Below are positions 63,815-64,000 of a stretch of 64,000 nt of DNA, one piece after another. Position 1 is the stretch's first letter, and the number at the start of each line of letters is the position of its first letter. The stretch is from Tenebrio molitor (Eukaryota > Arthropoda > Insecta > Coleoptera > Tenebrionidae): NCBI RefSeq assembly GCF_963966145.1, contig NC_091048.1, positions 2,542,001 through 2,606,000 of the forward strand. Direction: 5' to 3'. Both the position numbers and the translations under genes were made by a program. The notes beneath the pieces are model-generated. The model worked only from the letters and a program-made list of their open reading frames with translations, did no database searches and had not been told where the DNA came from.

Positions 63815-64000
63815 TATCGGGTGTTCATTTAAGTTTCGGTTTGGGTTGAAGTCGATTGTGAACGCACCACTCGTTAGTGTTTAGAGTAAAAACACAAACA
63901 ACGCAAAAAGTGAGGTTTGATTTAGACAGCTGATCCATGGTGCGTTCACAACCGACTCTTCAACGCCTACTTTGAGGTGAAATTTAAATGAACATCCGAT
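63815..64000. mobile_element. MITE family B, copy 2, reaching the window edge
   Basis: TATCGGGTGTTCATTTAAG at the left and AAATGAACATCCGAT at the right end of the window. The interior shares GTGAACGCACCACTC and CGACTCTTCAACGCC with 6067-6318. It is shorter in the middle. Confidence 0.8.

Overview
The window is AT-rich insect nuclear DNA. Two spliced protein-coding genes can be reconstructed, both on the minus strand. Both belong to families known from arthropods: a Beaten-path (Beat) type two-immunoglobulin cell-surface protein and a 7tm_6 odorant receptor. A holometabolous insect, possibly a beetle, is my inference; the sequence does not fix the species. There are no bacterial-type operons, rRNA genes, intact tRNA genes or CRISPR arrays.

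Gene 1 (about 49.86 kb down to 2.25 kb, minus strand) is a complete Beat-family gene. Six coding exons (49783-49855, 35052-35252, 31996-32166, 27279-27396, 21914-22077, 2408-2496) join in phases 1,1,1,2,1 to give 816 coding bases, or 271 residues. The protein has a signal peptide, Ig domain 1 (Cys54/Cys130), Ig domain 2 (Cys170/Cys223) and a hydrophobic C-terminus like a GPI-anchor signal. A poly(A) signal lies 128 bp past the stop. About 98% of this 47-kb gene is intron. Its 5' flank is GC-rich and carries opposed GCC/GGC trinucleotide runs.

Gene 2 (56482-57848, minus strand) lies 6.6 kb upstream of the Beat start. It is a compact, apparently intact odorant receptor with five exons, introns of about 46-82 bases and 377 residues.

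The rest of the window is repeats. The most frequent are short non-autonomous DNA elements whose ends read TACAGGGTGT and lie next to TA, a mariner-like signature. Many are long inverted repeats that could fold into hairpins, and several are nested or abut end to end (13.4-15.6 kb, 26.1-26.8 kb, 33.9-34.4 kb, 37.2-37.7 kb, 43.3-47.1 kb, 55.7-56.1 kb, 58.6-59.1 kb). Two separate small foldback families have 4 and 2 copies. There are four tRNA-derived SINEs, two 5'-truncated copies of one LINE (one with a 23-bp target duplication), two tails of a second LINE type, a tandemly duplicated reverse-transcriptase scrap, an LTR-like block and a decayed satellite array.

The two genes have no evident functional link beyond sharing a strand. 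The Beat protein would act in neuronal cell-surface recognition and the receptor in olfactory neurons. No clearly new multi-gene system was found. The most novel-looking items are the foldback families, the layered transposon insertions and a conserved-looking splice donor in the last Beat exon.
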